Of a stretch of 47,224 nt of DNA, positions 14,350 through 23,462 are shown one piece after another. The stretch's first letter is position 1; every line of letters starts with the position of its first letter. The notes below the pieces were generated by a model. It saw only the letters and a program-made list of their open reading frames with translations. It had not been told where the DNA came from and ran no database searches. Source of the stretch: Oscillospiraceae bacterium (GTDB taxonomy: Bacteria > Bacillota > Clostridia > Oscillospirales > Oscillospiraceae); the NCBI GenBank assembly GCA_017522015.1, contig JAFXAW010000037.1:1-47224 (forward strand), given 5' to 3'. A program made the translations under genes and the position numbers.

Positions 14350-15726
14350 TCAGCGCGCGGCAAGGAAAGCGCGGATGTCCTCAATCTGCGCCTCCACGCA
14401 CTCCGGCGCGGGGCCGCCCGGCACCCGGCGCAGCGCAACGCAGTTTTCCAGTGAGATTGCCTCAAAAATATCCGCTTCGAAAGCATCCGACGCCTGCTTA
14501 TATTCCTCCAGGCTGAGCGTCTCAAGCGTTTTTCCGCTTGCGATGCAGGTTTTCACAAGCTTGCCGACCGCGGTATAGGCATCGCGGAACGGCACGCCCT
14601 TTTTGGTGAGATAATCCGCGCAGTCCGTCGCGTTGATGAATCCCTCCCCCGCTGCGCGATACATATTCTTCGGCAGCAGACGCATGGTTTCGATCATCGC
14701 AGTGAACACAGGCAGGCACTTCTGCACGGTGTCGCAAGCGTCAAAGACAGGCTCCTTATCCTCCTGCATATCCTTGTTATAGGCCAGCGGCAGGGACTTC
14801 ATCACCGTAAGGAGCGTCATCAGATCGCCGTAGACACGACCGGTCTTGCCTCGCACCAGCTCGGCAATATCCGGATTCTTCTTCTGCGGCATGATGGACG
14901 AGCCGGTGGAATAAGCATCATCAAGCTCAACGAACTTGAATTCCCAGGAGCACCAAAGGATGATCTCTTCGGAAAAGCGGCTCAGATGCATCATCAGAAT
15001 GGAGAGCGCGCTCATGAGTTCCAGCGCAAAATCGCGGTCGGACACACCGTCCAGACTGTTTTGCGTGATGCGGGCAAAGCCGAGCTCCTCCGCCACGCGC
15101 GCTCTGTCGATCGCATGCGTCGTGCCGGTGAGCGCGCCGCTGCCGAGCGGGCACTCGTCCATACGGGCGAGGCAGTCCTCCAAACGGGTCACGTCACGCC
15201 GCAGCATGTTGGCATAGGCCATCATATAGTGCCCGAAAGTGGTCGGCTGTGCACGCTGCAGATGGGTATAGGCGGGCATGATGACCGTCTTCCCCGACTC
15301 CGCCGTGTGCACAAGCGCATGCAGCAGCGCGAGCAGCTTTTCGCGGATTGCAACGATCTCCCGTTTCAGATAAAGACGGATATCCAGCGCAACCTGATCG
15401 TTGCGGCTGCGCGCTGTGTGCAGTCTCTTCCCTGCGTCACCGATGCGCTTTGTAAGCTCCGTTTCCACGGACATGTGGATATCCTCCGTCTCGGCGGTGA
15501 ATTCAATCTTGCCCGCCTCAATCTCTGCGAGGATTTCCCGAAGGCCGGCGATGATCTTTTCCGCCTCCTCCGGCTCAATGATGCCCTGCGCACCGAGCAT
15601 GCCGGCATGGGCAATGCTGCCCGTGATGTCTTCCCTGTACATACGCGCATCAAAGCCGATGGAAGCGTTGAGCTCCTCAACAAGCTTATCCGGATCTTTC
15701 TCAAAACGTCCTGACCAAAGTTTCAT
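14350..15726 (-). CDS. argH: Argininosuccinate lyase
   Basis: A 458-residue protein, full length for ArgH. It begins [22 protein letters not shown] and contains [18 protein letters not shown], the substrate loop [15 protein letters not shown] and the superfamily signature [12 protein letters not shown] (about 280-291, catalytic Ser). It cleaves argininosuccinate to arginine and fumarate, the last step of arginine synthesis, in the cytoplasm. argG and other arg genes are not in the window. It follows the alpha/beta hydrolase gene by 47 bp with no promoter I can see, so the two may be co-transcribed. The ribosome site is weak. Confidence 0.97.
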   Translation of the reverse strand: MKLWSGRFEKDPDKLVEELNASIGFDARMYREDITGSIAHAGMLGAQGIIEPEEAEKIIAGLREILAEIEAGKIEFTAETEDIHMSVETELTKRIGDAGKRLHTARSRNDQVALDIRLYLKREIVAIREKLLALLHALVHTAESGKTVIMPAYTHLQRAQPTTFGHYMMAYANMLRRDVTRLEDCLARMDECPLGSGALTGTTHAIDRARVAEELGFARITQNSLDGVSDRDFALELMSALSILMMHLSRFSEEIILWCSWEFKFVELDDAYSTGSSIMPQKKNPDIAELVRGKTGRVYGDLMTLLTVMKSLPLAYNKDMQEDKEPVFDACDTVQKCLPVFTAMIETMRLLPKNMYRAAGEGFINATDCADYLTKKGVPFRDAYTAVGKLVKTCIASGKTLETLSLEEYKQASDAFEADIFEAISLENCVALRRVPGGPAPECVEAQIEDIRAFLAAR

Positions 15727-15773
15727 TGTGTTTCACCGTTCTCTCTGTTGATAGTCTGATCGAATTTTATGTA

Positions 15774-16739
15774 TCACTCCGCAACCGTTGTGACAGGCGT
15801 CCTCGTCATGGCGGAAAGCTTTGCCTCCATCCAGTCAAGAACATCCTGACGCACCTGCTCACGATTCGTTTCATTGAGCATCTCGTGCCGGCCGCCGGTG
15901 TAGAGCTTAAGCGTCACATCCTCCATACCTGCGTTCAAAAAGGCAGTATAAGCCCGGAGCACGCCCGCTCCCTTTTCGCCCACGGGATCCTCGCTTCCCG
16001 CAAAGAACAAAACGGGCAGCGCCTTATTCATGAGCGCGATGTTCTGCGGCTTGCTCATATAGACCATGCCGCCAAGCATATCCCGCACCAAACCGGCGGT
16101 TGTGATGCCGCCGCAGCTCGGATCCGCAGCGTATCGATCCACGATCTCCGTGTCGCGGCTGAGCCAGTCATACTGCGTGCGGCGCGGCTCAAAGCCCTTG
16201 TTATAACTGCCGAACATGAGGTTCTGCAGCAGACCGCTGCGCGATCTCGCGCCTTTTCTTTTGATCTCCAGCTTCGAAAACAGGATGCCCGAGCGCAGGA
16301 GCGCCGCCGGCTGCTGTCCCGTTCCGCTTAAAAGCAAACCATCAATTCCGTCCTGATACCGAATCGCATAGCAACGGGCGATGAAACTGCCCATGCTGTG
16401 TCCGAGCAGGAACAGAGGAACGCCCGGATGCTCCGTATGTATCCGATTCGTCACCGCGCGCAGGTCATCAACCACACAATCCCAGCCGCCTTCCTCGCCG
16501 AAGAAAAGCTGATCTTCCGGCGAGCTCACGCTCTGGCCGTGGCCAAGATGGTCATGCCCGTAAACGGCAAAACCGCGCGCGCACAGAAACGCAGCAAGCG
16601 GCTCAAAACGCGAAACATAGGAACACACGCCGTGTGCGATCTGCAATATCGCGCGCGGAGGGCCATCCGGCAGCCAGGCAACGCAATGAAGCTGCGTCTT
16701 TTCGTTGTTGGACAGGAGGGAAAATTCGCACTTTTTCAT
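15774..16739 (-). CDS. Alpha/beta hydrolase, monoacylglycerol-lipase-like (serine aminopeptidase S33 fold)
   Basis: A 321-residue protein with LQIAHGVCSYVSRFEPLAAF, the HG motif GHDHLGHGQS, the nucleophile elbow LLGHSMGSFIAR (GHSMG), acid region FAGSEDPVGEKG and catalytic His in YTGGRHEMLNE. This order is typical of bacterial monoacylglycerol lipases and lysophospholipases. No signal peptide. The chosen start MKKCEFSLL (16739) follows AAAGAGG with 7 nt spacing. Substrate specificity cannot be read from sequence. It is divergent from glpK; glycerol release by a lipase and glycerol phosphorylation would fit together, but this is inference. Confidence 0.88.
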   Translation of the reverse strand: MKKCEFSLLSNNEKTQLHCVAWLPDGPPRAILQIAHGVCSYVSRFEPLAAFLCARGFAVYGHDHLGHGQSVSSPEDQLFFGEEGGWDCVVDDLRAVTNRIHTEHPGVPLFLLGHSMGSFIARCYAIRYQDGIDGLLLSGTGQQPAALLRSGILFSKLEIKRKGARSRSGLLQNLMFGSYNKGFEPRRTQYDWLSRDTEIVDRYAADPSCGGITTAGLVRDMLGGMVYMSKPQNIALMNKALPVLFFAGSEDPVGEKGAGVLRAYTAFLNAGMEDVTLKLYTGGRHEMLNETNREQVRQDVLDWMEAKLSAMTRTPVTTVAE

Positions 16740-16884
16740 TTCTGAACCTCTTTCCTGATGACAATTTCTGCACAATGTGCTATGATAGGCGCGCCGGATA
16801 CACAGGGGGCCGTCCCTGCATCGGTACAGTTTCGGATAATTATATCAATTCACCTCAAAAAGGTCAAGCCGAGGGGAGCAGAAC

Positions 16885-18390
16885 ATGAACGGATATATGC
16901 TTGCAATCGACCAGGGCACGACCAGCTCACGCGCGATCGTTTTTGACGCGGCGGGCAGTGTTGTGTCTTTGGCGCAGTACCCTTTTGAACAGATTTACCC
17001 CAAGCCGGGTTGGGTTGAACACGACCCCATGGCAATTTTGGACACGCAGCTTCGTGCGCTGCGGGAGGCGTTTGAAAAAAGCGGCCTGCGCGCCGAGGAA
17101 ATCGCCGGCATCGGCATCACCAACCAGCGTGAAACCACGATCGTCTGGGACAAAAACACGGGAAAGCCCGTGTGCAACGCGATCGTCTGGCAGTGCAGAC
17201 GCACCGCCGCCATCTGCGAGGAGTTGATTGCCGATGGGCTCGGCGGTTATGTACGAGACAAGACGGGCCTTCTGATTGACGCATATTTTTCCGGCAGCAA
17301 GATCAAGTGGATTCTGGATCACGTTCCCGGCACGCGCGAACGCGCAGAAAAGGGCGAACTGCTCTTCGGCACGGTCGACTGCTGGCTGCTGTGGAATCTG
17401 ACCGGAGGCGCCGTGCACGCAACGGATTATTCCAACGCCTCGCGCACCATGATCTTTGATATTGACGCATTGAGATGGGATGAGGCGCTCTGCCGCAGGC
17501 TTGACATTCCCATGCAGATGCTGCCGCAGGCCTGCCCCTCTGCGCAGGTTTACGGAAAGCTGGCCAAGGGTCTGCCCGGTCTTGAGGCGCTTGCGGGCGT
17601 GCCGATCTGCGGCATTGCGGGCGATCAGGCGTCAGCGCTTCTCGGACAGGCCTGCATCGAGCCGGGACAGGCCAAGAATACATACGGAACCGGCTGCTTC
17701 ACGCTGATGAATATCGGCAAATCCTCACTCCGTTCCTCAAACGGTCTGGTCGTTTCTGCGGCCTGGTCCAACGCGAAGGAAACCTTTTACGCCCTTGAAG
17801 GCAGCGTGTTTAACGCTGGCAGCGCCATTCAGTGGCTGCGGGACGAGCTCGGCCTCATTTCCAACGCAAACGAGAGCAACATTCTCGCAGAATCGGTCGC
17901 GGACAACGGCGGCGTGTATGTCGTGCCCGCTTTCACCGGGCTGGGCGCACCGAGCTGGGATATGTACGCACGCGGAACGATCATGGGCCTTACCCGCGGC
18001 AGCAACCGCGCCCACATCGCCCGCGCCGTGCTGGAGAGCATCACCTATCAGGTCAAAGACCTGCTTGATCTCATGGCAGACGAGGCAGAGGCCAAAATTT
18101 CCACTTTGCGTGTGGACGGCGGCGCAAGCGTCAGCAACTTCATGATGCAGTTCCAGGCCGACCTGCTGCGCTGTCCGATCGACCGGCCGAAGATGGTTGA
18201 AACAACGGCCTTCGGCGCGGCTTTCCTGGCCGGTCTCTCTGCCGGAGTTTACAGCGACTGGACGGACGCTGCGCGGCTGCGCCAGTCCGAGCGGATCTTT
18301 GAGCCGCTCATGCCGGAGGCACAGGCTGCGCAGTACCACCGCAATTGGCTGCGCGCAGTTGAGCGCGCCCGCGGCTGGGCGGAGGATTGA
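16885..18390 (+). CDS. glpK: Glycerol kinase
   Basis: A 501-residue FGGY-family kinase of full GlpK length. It shows MLAIDQGTTSSRAIVFD at the N-terminus, GWVEHDP, GIGITNQRETTIVWD, LFGTVDCWLLWNLTGG, DYSNASRTMIFDI, GIAGDQASALLGQ and a C-terminal VDGGASVSNFMMQFQADLL. It converts glycerol and ATP to glycerol 3-phosphate. ATG at 16885 follows GAGGGGAG. There is no glpF, glpD or glpP neighbour. A phosphorylatable regulatory His, as used by the PTS in many Firmicutes GlpK, lies typically near residue 230; I have not confirmed it here. Confidence 0.97.
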   Translation: MNGYMLAIDQGTTSSRAIVFDAAGSVVSLAQYPFEQIYPKPGWVEHDPMAILDTQLRALREAFEKSGLRAEEIAGIGITNQRETTIVWDKNTGKPVCNAIVWQCRRTAAICEELIADGLGGYVRDKTGLLIDAYFSGSKIKWILDHVPGTRERAEKGELLFGTVDCWLLWNLTGGAVHATDYSNASRTMIFDIDALRWDEALCRRLDIPMQMLPQACPSAQVYGKLAKGLPGLEALAGVPICGIAGDQASALLGQACIEPGQAKNTYGTGCFTLMNIGKSSLRSSNGLVVSAAWSNAKETFYALEGSVFNAGSAIQWLRDELGLISNANESNILAESVADNGGVYVVPAFTGLGAPSWDMYARGTIMGLTRGSNRAHIARAVLESITYQVKDLLDLMADEAEAKISTLRVDGGASVSNFMMQFQADLLRCPIDRPKMVETTAFGAAFLAGLSAGVYSDWTDAARLRQSERIFEPLMPEAQAAQYHRNWLRAVERARGWAED

Positions 18391-18413
18391 CGGCCCGAGC
18401 TTTGGTTGTTCGA

Positions 18414-18460
18414 CAACGGAAAAACCAGGGAGAGAGCTCCCTTCTCCGTTGACATTTTTC
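18414..18460 (+). terminator. Rho-independent terminator of glpK
   Basis: CAACGGA (18414-18420) pairs with TCCGTTG (18445-18451) and encloses an inner stem GGGAG / CTCCC; ACATTTTTC follows. Confidence 0.8.
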
Positions 18461-18559
18461 CCCGTTTTGTGTGATTGAGCTCAAATTTTCTCCGTTACCC
18501 GGTGTTCAGCGCCGGAGGAAATCATTTTTCGATTCTTATATGTAAAAGAAGGACATTCC

Positions 18560-19273
18560 ATGATCGCTGCAGTTATCAACGCGATTCTGGTCTTTGTCGG
18601 CAGTGCGCTCGGCTTGCTGTTCAAAAACCGGATCAAAGAGAAATTTTCCAACGCCGTTATGATCGGACTTGGCCTGTGCGTTATGGCCATCGGTATCTCC
18701 GGCGCAATCAAAACGCAGAACATGCTCTGCGTGATCGTGAGCATGGTTGTCGGCATCCTCCTCGGCGAATTGCTGCGCATTGAGGACAGGCTTGACCGGC
18801 TTGGCGGCGTGCTGAAGGACAAGCTTTTCAAAGGCCGGGAGACCGGCCGCTTCACCGAGGGATTCATGACGGCATCTCTGATGTTCTGTGTGGGCAGCAT
18901 GGCGATTGTCGGCAGTATGGAAGCCGGCATCCAGCATAACTACAGCACCATCCTCTCCAAGAGCGTGATCGACTGCGTCACCGCGATCACCTTTGCCGCG
19001 ACGATGGGCATCGGCGTTGCTTTTTCCGGCTTCACCGTGCTGATCTATCAGGGCCTGCTGACGCTTATTTTCATCCTGGTCGGCAACATCATGCCGGCAG
19101 ACATGATTAATGAGATGTCCGCAACAGGCAGCCTGCTGATTATCGGCCTGTCGCTGAACATGATTGGCGTTACGGGAGAAAAGCGCATCCGCGTCGGAAA
19201 CATGCTTCCTGCTGTTTTTCTCCCGATCCTGTTCGTGCCGCTCTTTAAGTGGCTGGGAACTCTTTTCGGCTGA
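18560..19273 (+). CDS. DUF554 family membrane protein
   Basis: A 237-residue protein with about seven hydrophobic segments. It has the DUF554 (YdfK/YqgA-type) pattern: N-terminal INAILVFVGSALGLLFKNRI, VSMVVGILLGELLRIEDRLDRLG, GFMTASLMFCVGSMAIVGSMEAG and SATGSLLIIGLSLNMIG near the C-terminus. It is thought to be a small-molecule transporter; no substrate is established. ATG at 18560 follows GAAGGA. The stop overlaps the start of the EamA gene by one base (TGATG), so the two are co-translated. Confidence 0.9.
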   Translation: MIAAVINAILVFVGSALGLLFKNRIKEKFSNAVMIGLGLCVMAIGISGAIKTQNMLCVIVSMVVGILLGELLRIEDRLDRLGGVLKDKLFKGRETGRFTEGFMTASLMFCVGSMAIVGSMEAGIQHNYSTILSKSVIDCVTAITFAATMGIGVAFSGFTVLIYQGLLTLIFILVGNIMPADMINEMSATGSLLIIGLSLNMIGVTGEKRIRVGNMLPAVFLPILFVPLFKWLGTLFG

Positions 19274-20154
19274 TGAACAAATATACGCTCTCCATTCTCG
19301 GCGCGGGCTGCCTTTGGGGCTTCATGGGCATGTTTACGCGCCATCTTACCGGTTATGGTTTTTCCACGCAGGCAGCCGTCATCGCGCGCTGCGGCTTTGC
19401 CTGTCTGTTCTTTGGAATCCTGCTGCTGTTCCGGGATAAAAAGCTGTTTCGCATCCGGCTGCGCGATATCTGGTGCTTTCTCGGACTCGGACTGTGCAGT
19501 CTGCTCTTTTTTACATACTGCTATTTCCAATGCATTGCATTGACGAGCCTCTCTATGGCCGCCGTTTTGCTCTACACCGCACCGGGCATCGTGATGGTCA
19601 TCTCCCTGTTCCTGTTCCGCGAAAAGCTTACCGTCCGCAAGGTACTCGCGCTTCTGCTCGCCTTTGCGGGCTGCTGCTTTGTATCCGGCCTCACAGTCGG
19701 CAGCGTGAATCTGAAGGGGCTGATCTTTGGACTCTGCGCCGGACTCGGTTATGCGCTCTACAGTGTCTTTGCCCGTCTTGCGCTTGACCGCGGGTATGAA
19801 AACGGCACGATCAATTTTTACGCTATGCTGATTGCGGCGCTTGGCGCCGGCATCATCTGGGGCTTTGATGAGCCTGTGCAGCGCATCTTCTCTTCCCTGC
19901 CCTCTTTCCTCTGGTCTCTGAGCACGGGGCTCTTCAGCTGCTTTCTGCCCTATCTGCTCTATACTTACGGTCTCAGCGGAACAGAGATCGGCAAGGCGGC
20001 CGTTATGGCCTCAACGGAGCCCGTTGTCGCAACGCTTGTCGGCATCGTGCTGTATCACGAAAAGCTCACGCTTTCGGGTGCGCTCGGCGTCATACTCGTC
20101 GTCGCCGCAATCGTCGTGCTGAACACCGGAGCCCGCAATCGAAACAGCGCCTAA
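19273..20154 (+). CDS. DMT superfamily transporter (EamA family)
   Basis: A 293-residue protein with ten predicted TM helices in two EamA repeats (about 1-140 and 150-290). Typical motifs are WGFMGMFTRHLTGYG, AVLLYTAPGIVMVISLFLFREKLT and, in the second half, AAVMASTEPVVATLVGIVLYHEKLT. It exports or imports a small metabolite; the substrate is unknown. The ATG at 19273 overlaps the DUF554 stop; a start 24 nt upstream is possible but would run inside that gene. A terminator hairpin at 20207-20249 ends the pair. Confidence 0.9.
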   Translation: MNKYTLSILGAGCLWGFMGMFTRHLTGYGFSTQAAVIARCGFACLFFGILLLFRDKKLFRIRLRDIWCFLGLGLCSLLFFTYCYFQCIALTSLSMAAVLLYTAPGIVMVISLFLFREKLTVRKVLALLLAFAGCCFVSGLTVGSVNLKGLIFGLCAGLGYALYSVFARLALDRGYENGTINFYAMLIAALGAGIIWGFDEPVQRIFSSLPSFLWSLSTGLFSCFLPYLLYTYGLSGTEIGKAAVMASTEPVVATLVGIVLYHEKLTLSGALGVILVVAAIVVLNTGARNRNSA

Positions 20155-20206
20155 ACCCCGGTAATATCATGCCGGAACGGTACACAAAAACGAATATGGG
20201 AAATTT

Positions 20207-20249
20207 TCACCCCCTGTCTGCATATCTTTCGGACAGGGGGTGATTTTGT
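20207..20249 (+). terminator. Terminator hairpin whose 3' arm is the ribosome site of the next gene
   Basis: A perfect 12-bp stem TCACCCCCTGTC (20207-20218) / GACAGGGGGTGA (20232-20243) is followed by TTTTGTTT. It looks like the terminator of the EamA transcript. Its 3' arm holds AGGGGGTGA, the only ribosome site for the SpoVB-like gene starting with TTG at 20250, so folding would block translation of that gene. Confidence 0.75.
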
Positions 20250-21803
20250 TTGAATGGGAATACATCGCTTGCACGCAACACCGCCCTGCTCACGGCCTCA
20301 GGCCTCGCCATGCGCTGTATCGCACTGATCTATCAGGTGTGGCTGGCCGGGCGCATCGGCTCGGCAGGCATTGGCCTGTTTCAGCTGATCGCATCCGTTC
20401 AGTTTCTCAGCGCCACTTTCGCCATATCCGGCATCCGCTTTGCCTCAACCCGGCTGATTTCCGAGGAGATGGGGCAGCGCCGTCCCGGCGGCGTACGCCG
20501 CGTTGTGCGGCTTTGCCTTGTCTACAGCCTGTTATTCGGCATTGCCGCTGCACTCCTGCTCTGGCTGGGCGCGGAGCGGATCGGATTTTTATGGATTGGC
20601 GACGCGCGCACCGTGCTCTCGCTGCGCATCGTCGCGCTGAGCATGCCCTTCATCGCGCTTTCCTCGGTCTTTTCGGGCTACTTTACTTCCTCCGGACGCG
20701 TGTGGAAAAGCGCCGCCGTGCAAGTTGCGGAGCAGCTTGTGCGGATTGCGCTGGTCGTCCTCTTTCTGCGGCGCGTCACGTCCCCGGATATAGAAAAAAG
20801 CTGCGCTGCCGTCGTCCTCGGCGGAAGCGCGGCGGAACTGTTCTCCTTCCTGCTGAATCTCACGCTTTATCTCTTCGACCTGCGTCGGCATATGCCGCGC
20901 GGTGCAGCGGGACAACGGCTCATGGGTCGAATGATTCGTGTTGCCGTTCCGCTCGCGCTCTCCGCCTATGTGCGCACCGCGCTTTCCACCCTGCAGCACC
21001 TGCTCATCCCGCGGGGCCTGAAAGCCTCCGGCCTTTCGGCCGATGCATCCCTGGCCGGTTACGGCGTTATTCACGGTATGGCCTTCCCCATCATCAGTTT
21101 TCCGAGTTGCTTTCTCGTCTCGCTGAGCGAGCTGCTCGTCCCCGCCTTGACGGAGGCGCAGGTCGCGGGAGATCAAAGCGGCATCTCCCGCTCCGTAAAC
21201 AGTCTGATCAAAAAATGTCTGCTCTTTTCCGTCGGCGCCGCTGCGCTGCTTTATGCAAACGCTGAAGCGCTCGGCAGCGCTGTCTATCACTCAGCCGAGG
21301 CCGGTCACTATATCCGTATTCTCGCCTGGCTTGTGCCCATCATGTATCTGGACACGGTTACAGACGGCTGTCTGCGCGGTCTGGGTGAGCAGCTTTGGTG
21401 CATGGGTGTCAATATTGTCGACAGTGCTGTAAGCGTTCTGTTGGTTTTCCTGCTTGTGCCGAGATATGCCTTGACCGGTTACATCATCATTCTCATCGCA
21501 ACCGAACTCTTCAATTTCATTCTGAGCATGTATCGGCTTCGGAGAATATCCCAACTGAAGCTTCCGCTTAAAACTGCGCTTCTCTCGGCGCTCTGCGCCT
21601 TCGGAACCGTGCAGTTTCAAAAGCTTGCTGCACGTTATTTCCCGGTCTTTCGCAGCGAGGCACTGCTGTGCGCCGTGTCCGTCTGCCTGAGCGCACTGCT
21701 GTACGTTCTGCTCCTGCGCATGTGCGGCGTACGTTTTGGAAAGAAAAACCGGATGTCGGGGCAAGAGCCCGACATCCGGCAGACAGTTTCGCGTCATGTT
21801 TGA
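20250..21803 (+). CDS. SpoVB-like polysaccharide/lipid flippase (MOP superfamily)
   Basis: A 517-residue protein with 12-14 TM helices. The N-terminus (NTALLTASGLAMRCIALIYQVWLAGRIGSAGIGLFQLI) matches the start of SpoVB/YtgP/YkvU-type members of the MATE/Wzx/MurJ superfamily. These proteins move lipid-linked peptidoglycan or polysaccharide precursors; SpoVB acts in spore cortex formation. The start codon is TTG at 20250-20252 with AGGGGGTGA nine bases upstream, inside a terminator-like hairpin. The last ~17 codons also contain the terminator of the convergent obg gene, and the stop overlaps the obg 3' end by 10 bp. Whether it is the sporulation flippase or a vegetative one is not decided by sequence. 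Confidence 0.85.
   Translation: MNGNTSLARNTALLTASGLAMRCIALIYQVWLAGRIGSAGIGLFQLIASVQFLSATFAISGIRFASTRLISEEMGQRRPGGVRRVVRLCLVYSLLFGIAAALLLWLGAERIGFLWIGDARTVLSLRIVALSMPFIALSSVFSGYFTSSGRVWKSAAVQVAEQLVRIALVVLFLRRVTSPDIEKSCAAVVLGGSAAELFSFLLNLTLYLFDLRRHMPRGAAGQRLMGRMIRVAVPLALSAYVRTALSTLQHLLIPRGLKASGLSADASLAGYGVIHGMAFPIISFPSCFLVSLSELLVPALTEAQVAGDQSGISRSVNSLIKKCLLFSVGAAALLYANAEALGSAVYHSAEAGHYIRILAWLVPIMYLDTVTDGCLRGLGEQLWCMGVNIVDSAVSVLLVFLLVPRYALTGYIIILIATELFNFILSMYRLRRISQLKLPLKTALLSALCAFGTVQFQKLAARYFPVFRSEALLCAVSVCLSALLYVLLLRMCGVRFGKKNRMSGQEPDIRQTVSRHV
21741..21779 (-). terminator. Rho-independent terminator of obg, embedded in the 3' coding end of the flippase gene
   Basis: On the minus strand CCGGATGTCGGG / CCCGACATCCGG (12-bp perfect stem, 7-nt loop, 21749-21779) is followed by TTTTTCTTT (21741-21748). 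It lies 15 bp after the obg stop, entirely inside the opposite-strand flippase reading frame, encoding part of its C-terminus (SGQEPDIRQ). Confidence 0.85.
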
Positions 21804-23077
21804 TATTCAAATTCCAGATCGTACATGCTGACCGTATCCCCGTCCTTCACGCCGAGCGCCTCCATGCGCTCGAACAGGCCGCTCTCACGCAGCACGCGGT
21901 CGAAATACATACGGCTTTCATAATCGCCGAAGTTCACGCTCGAGATCACACGCTCAAGCCACGCGCCCTCCACGACCCAAACATCGTCATAGCGCGTGAT
22001 GGTCACATCGTCCGCGCTGCCGATTTCGGGCAGCGGCGCAACGTAATCCGGCTCGTATACGATGGTCGGCGGCAGATCCTGCAACCGCGTTGCGATCGCC
22101 CTTGTGAGATCTGTCAGGCCGCGATGCGTCACAGCAGAGAGTTCAAAGAACTGATATCCGAGCTCCTCGACATGGGCACGCAGCCGCGCGAGGTTGTCGT
22201 TATCCTCTTCCAGCAGATCGCACTTGTTGGCAACCACGATCTGTTCGCGCTTGGCCAGCTCGGGGTTATATTCCCGAAGCTCCGTGCAGATCGCGTCAAA
22301 ATCCTCCACGGGATCTCGTCCCTCGCTGCCGGAAACGTCCACGAGATGCACCAGCAGACGGCAGCGGTCGATGTGACGCAGGAAGTCATGCCCAAGGCCC
22401 GCGCCCTCGCTCGCGCCTTCGATAATGCCCGGAATATCGGCCATCACGAAGCTCACGCCCTCGTCCACATAGACGACGCCAAGGTTCGGAAACAGCGTTG
22501 TGAAGTGATAATTCGCGATCTTCGGGTGCGCCTTGCTGACCACGGACAAAAGCGTGCTTTTGCCGACGTTCGGGAAACCGACGAGTCCCACATCTGCAAG
22601 CAGCTTCAGCTCCAGAATGACCTCGCGCACCTCACCCGGCATACCCGGCTTTGCAAAACGCGGGATCTGCCGCGTGGGCGTTGCAAAATGCTTGTTGCCC
22701 CAGCCGCCGCGGCCGCCCTTTGCCAAAACGAAGGGCTCGTTGCCGGACATATCCGCGATAATGCCGTTTGTTGCCCGGTCGCGCACGAGCGTACCGCGCG
22801 GCACGCGGATCGTCAGGCTCTCGCCGTCTTTTCCGGAGCAGCGCTTGCCGCTTCCGTTTGCGCCGGGGCCGGCCGTGTATTTGCGTTTATATCGAAAATC
22901 CATCAATGTGGACATATGCTCGTCCACGACAAGGATAATATCCCCGCCGCGGCCGCCGTCCCCCCCGTCGGGGCCGCCGGCTGCCACATACTTTTCGCGG
23001 TGAAAGGACACCGCTCCGTCTCCGCCGCGGCCGGCAGTAACCTTGATGGACGCTTTATCTACGAATTGTGTTGCCAT
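21794..23077 (-). CDS. obg: GTPase Obg/CgtA
   Basis: A 427-residue protein with all three Obg parts. The N-terminal glycine-rich Obg fold (about 1-157) has GGDGAVSFHREKYVAAGGPDGGDGG. The G domain has G1 GFPNVGKSTLL, G3 DIPGIIEGASEGAGLG and G4 NKCDLLEED. The C-terminal OCT domain (about 350-427) ends VSMYDLEFEY. It acts in late assembly of the large ribosomal subunit and in stress and sporulation control. Two ATGs fit: 23083 is 1 nt after GGGAGGA and 23077 (MATQFVDKA) is 7 nt after it, so I chose 23077. It follows rplU-rpmA, the usual Firmicutes order, but a terminator separates it from them. Confidence 0.96.
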   Translation of the reverse strand: MATQFVDKASIKVTAGRGGDGAVSFHREKYVAAGGPDGGDGGRGGDIILVVDEHMSTLMDFRYKRKYTAGPGANGSGKRCSGKDGESLTIRVPRGTLVRDRATNGIIADMSGNEPFVLAKGGRGGWGNKHFATPTRQIPRFAKPGMPGEVREVILELKLLADVGLVGFPNVGKSTLLSVVSKAHPKIANYHFTTLFPNLGVVYVDEGVSFVMADIPGIIEGASEGAGLGHDFLRHIDRCRLLVHLVDVSGSEGRDPVEDFDAICTELREYNPELAKREQIVVANKCDLLEEDNDNLARLRAHVEELGYQFFELSAVTHRGLTDLTRAIATRLQDLPPTIVYEPDYVAPLPEIGSADDVTITRYDDVWVVEGAWLERVISSVNFGDYESRMYFDRVLRESGLFERMEALGVKDGDTVSMYDLEFEYQT

Positions 23078-23120
23078 GTTCATTCCTCCCGGTATCCACG
23101 CCCGAACAAAGGCATGTGCG

Positions 23121-23149
23121 AAAGAAAAAGGCGAGCTGATAGCTCGCCT
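23121..23149 (-). terminator. Terminator between rpmA and obg
   Basis: AGGCGAGCT ATC AGCTCGCCT followed by TTTTCTTTC on the minus strand, 14 bp after the rpmA stop. No clear promoter lies between it and obg, so obg may rely on readthrough. Confidence 0.8.
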
Positions 23150-23162
23150 CTTGTCTTTTGAC

Positions 23163-23423
23163 TTACTGGGTTACCTCATAAACGGAGACCTTCTTGCGGT
23201 CCTTGCCCATGCGCTCAAAACGCACGGTTCCGTCGACCTTAGCGTACAGCGTATCGTCGCCGCCGCGGCCCACGTTGGTACCCGGATGGATCTTCGTTCC
23301 GCGCTGTCTGACAAGAATGTTGCCGGCGAGCACGAACTGACCGTCCGCGCGCTTCGGTCCAAGACGTTTGGACTCGGAATCGCGGCCGTTCTTGGTGGAG
23401 CCCATTCCCTTTTTATGTGCCAT
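23163..23423 (-). CDS. rpmA: 50S ribosomal protein L27
   Basis: An 86-residue protein: [20 protein letters not shown], then [20 protein letters not shown] and the [17 protein letters not shown] core. Most Firmicutes make L27 with an N-terminal extension of about nine residues ending before AHKKG, which is removed by the protease Prp, encoded between rplU and rpmA. Here the gene starts directly at MAHKKG: an in-frame TAA lies two codons upstream, the TTTGGAGGTG ribosome site fits only this ATG, and the rplU-rpmA gap is 39 bp with no prp. The mature N-terminus reaches the peptidyl transferase center. Confidence 0.98.
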   Translation of the reverse strand: MAHKKGMGSTKNGRDSESKRLGPKRADGQFVLAGNILVRQRGTKIHPGTNVGRGGDDTLYAKVDGTVRFERMGKDRKKVSVYEVTQ

Positions 23424-23462
23424 GTGTTACACCTCCAAAATCAGAATCCGTGATGTGGATAC

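Noticed and set aside
16769-16779. GCACA-A-TGTGC palindrome between glpK and the hydrolase gene as an operator
   Set aside because: It is a perfect 11-bp palindrome, but no convincing promoter could be placed around it, so its role cannot be supported.
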